Part shown: positions 63,994 to 64,000 of the stretch, in pieces
Layout: every line of letters begins with the position of its first letter
Numbering within the stretch: the stretch's first letter is position 1
Assembly: GCA_027485915.1 (NCBI GenBank)
Contig: JAIXQA010000001.1
Coordinates: 169,217 to 233,216, forward strand
Reading direction: 5' to 3'
From: Alphaproteobacteria bacterium
GTDB lineage: Bacteria > Pseudomonadota > Alphaproteobacteria > Caulobacterales > Aquidulcibacteraceae
Length of the DNA: 64,000 nt
Notes under the pieces: generated by a model
Told to the model about the DNA's origin: nothing
Databases searched by the model: none
The model's input: the letters and a program-made list of their open reading frames with translations, nothing else
Made by a program: the position numbers and the translations under genes

Positions 63994-64000
63994 TTGATAA

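Overview
The window reads as one contiguous, gene-dense stretch of alphaproteobacterial chromosome. It carries no recognisable insertion sequence, prophage, CRISPR array, tRNA or rRNA gene. Several things point to an alphaproteobacterium, possibly of the Caulobacterales/Hyphomonadales type: an imuA-imuB-dnaE2 mutasome cassette, the direct-repeat GAAC-N7-GAAC SOS box, the gene order phoR-pstC-pstA-pstB-phoU-phoB, a PstA with a large N-terminal periplasmic domain, a DUF4169/ribbon-helix-helix pair, an ETF-QO/TPR/ispE neighbourhood and a FlaEY-like protein. The lineage is an inference from gene content and order; I could not run any search.

Left part (1-22 kb). The 3' part of an APC amino-acid permease is followed by tlyA. 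Three leftward genes encode small exported envelope proteins: two are glycine-zipper paralogues, and two share a Cys-bounded C-terminal module. Next come an RNA m5U methyltransferase with a YcgN-type cysteine-cluster protein, a zinc metallopeptidase, a translationally coupled pair of TIGR04283/TIGR04282 glycosyltransferases, a lytic transglycosylase and a uracil-DNA glycosylase homologue with degenerate active-site motifs. ETF-QO, two tandem TPR lipid/envelope-type proteins, ispE and a glutathione transferase run rightward. A DPP4-type peptidase, an RHH/DUF4169 pair, a small secreted protein and an exported VOC protein run leftward.

Middle part (22-48 kb). An 888-residue FlaEY-like protein with a beta-propeller-like middle is followed by clpB, which has a plausible RpoH promoter, and a small cytochrome c. 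The complete phosphate-control locus follows: phoR, pstC, pstA, pstB, phoU and phoB, with Pho boxes in front of phoR and pstC and no pstS. Then come a DUF985 cupin with gloB, a methyltransferase, a lone P-II gene with a strong terminator, and a three-gene ABC operon ending in a 53-residue membrane microprotein. uvrA and ssb diverge from a shared region holding an SOS box and two DnaA-box-like 9-mers. A large PAS-rich hybrid histidine kinase faces ssb.

Right part (48-64 kb). The SOS-box-controlled imuA-imuB-dnaE2 cassette supplies error-prone lesion bypass. After it lie a LuxR-type regulator with an AHL-binding-like domain but no luxI, small secreted proteins, a DUF3445 protein, an M15 peptidase whose start codon lies inside a 10-bp inverted repeat, a nitronate monooxygenase, a second LuxR-type regulator, and the two subunit genes of methylmalonyl-CoA mutase. 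The last 280 bases hold no convincing gene. They can fold into a striking series of hairpins, two with GNRA tetraloops, inside a possible 10-bp closing stem. This is my best candidate for something undescribed.

No gap between genes exceeds 300 bases. The largest are 63721-64000, 44049-44334 and 47828-48070, and all are described below.
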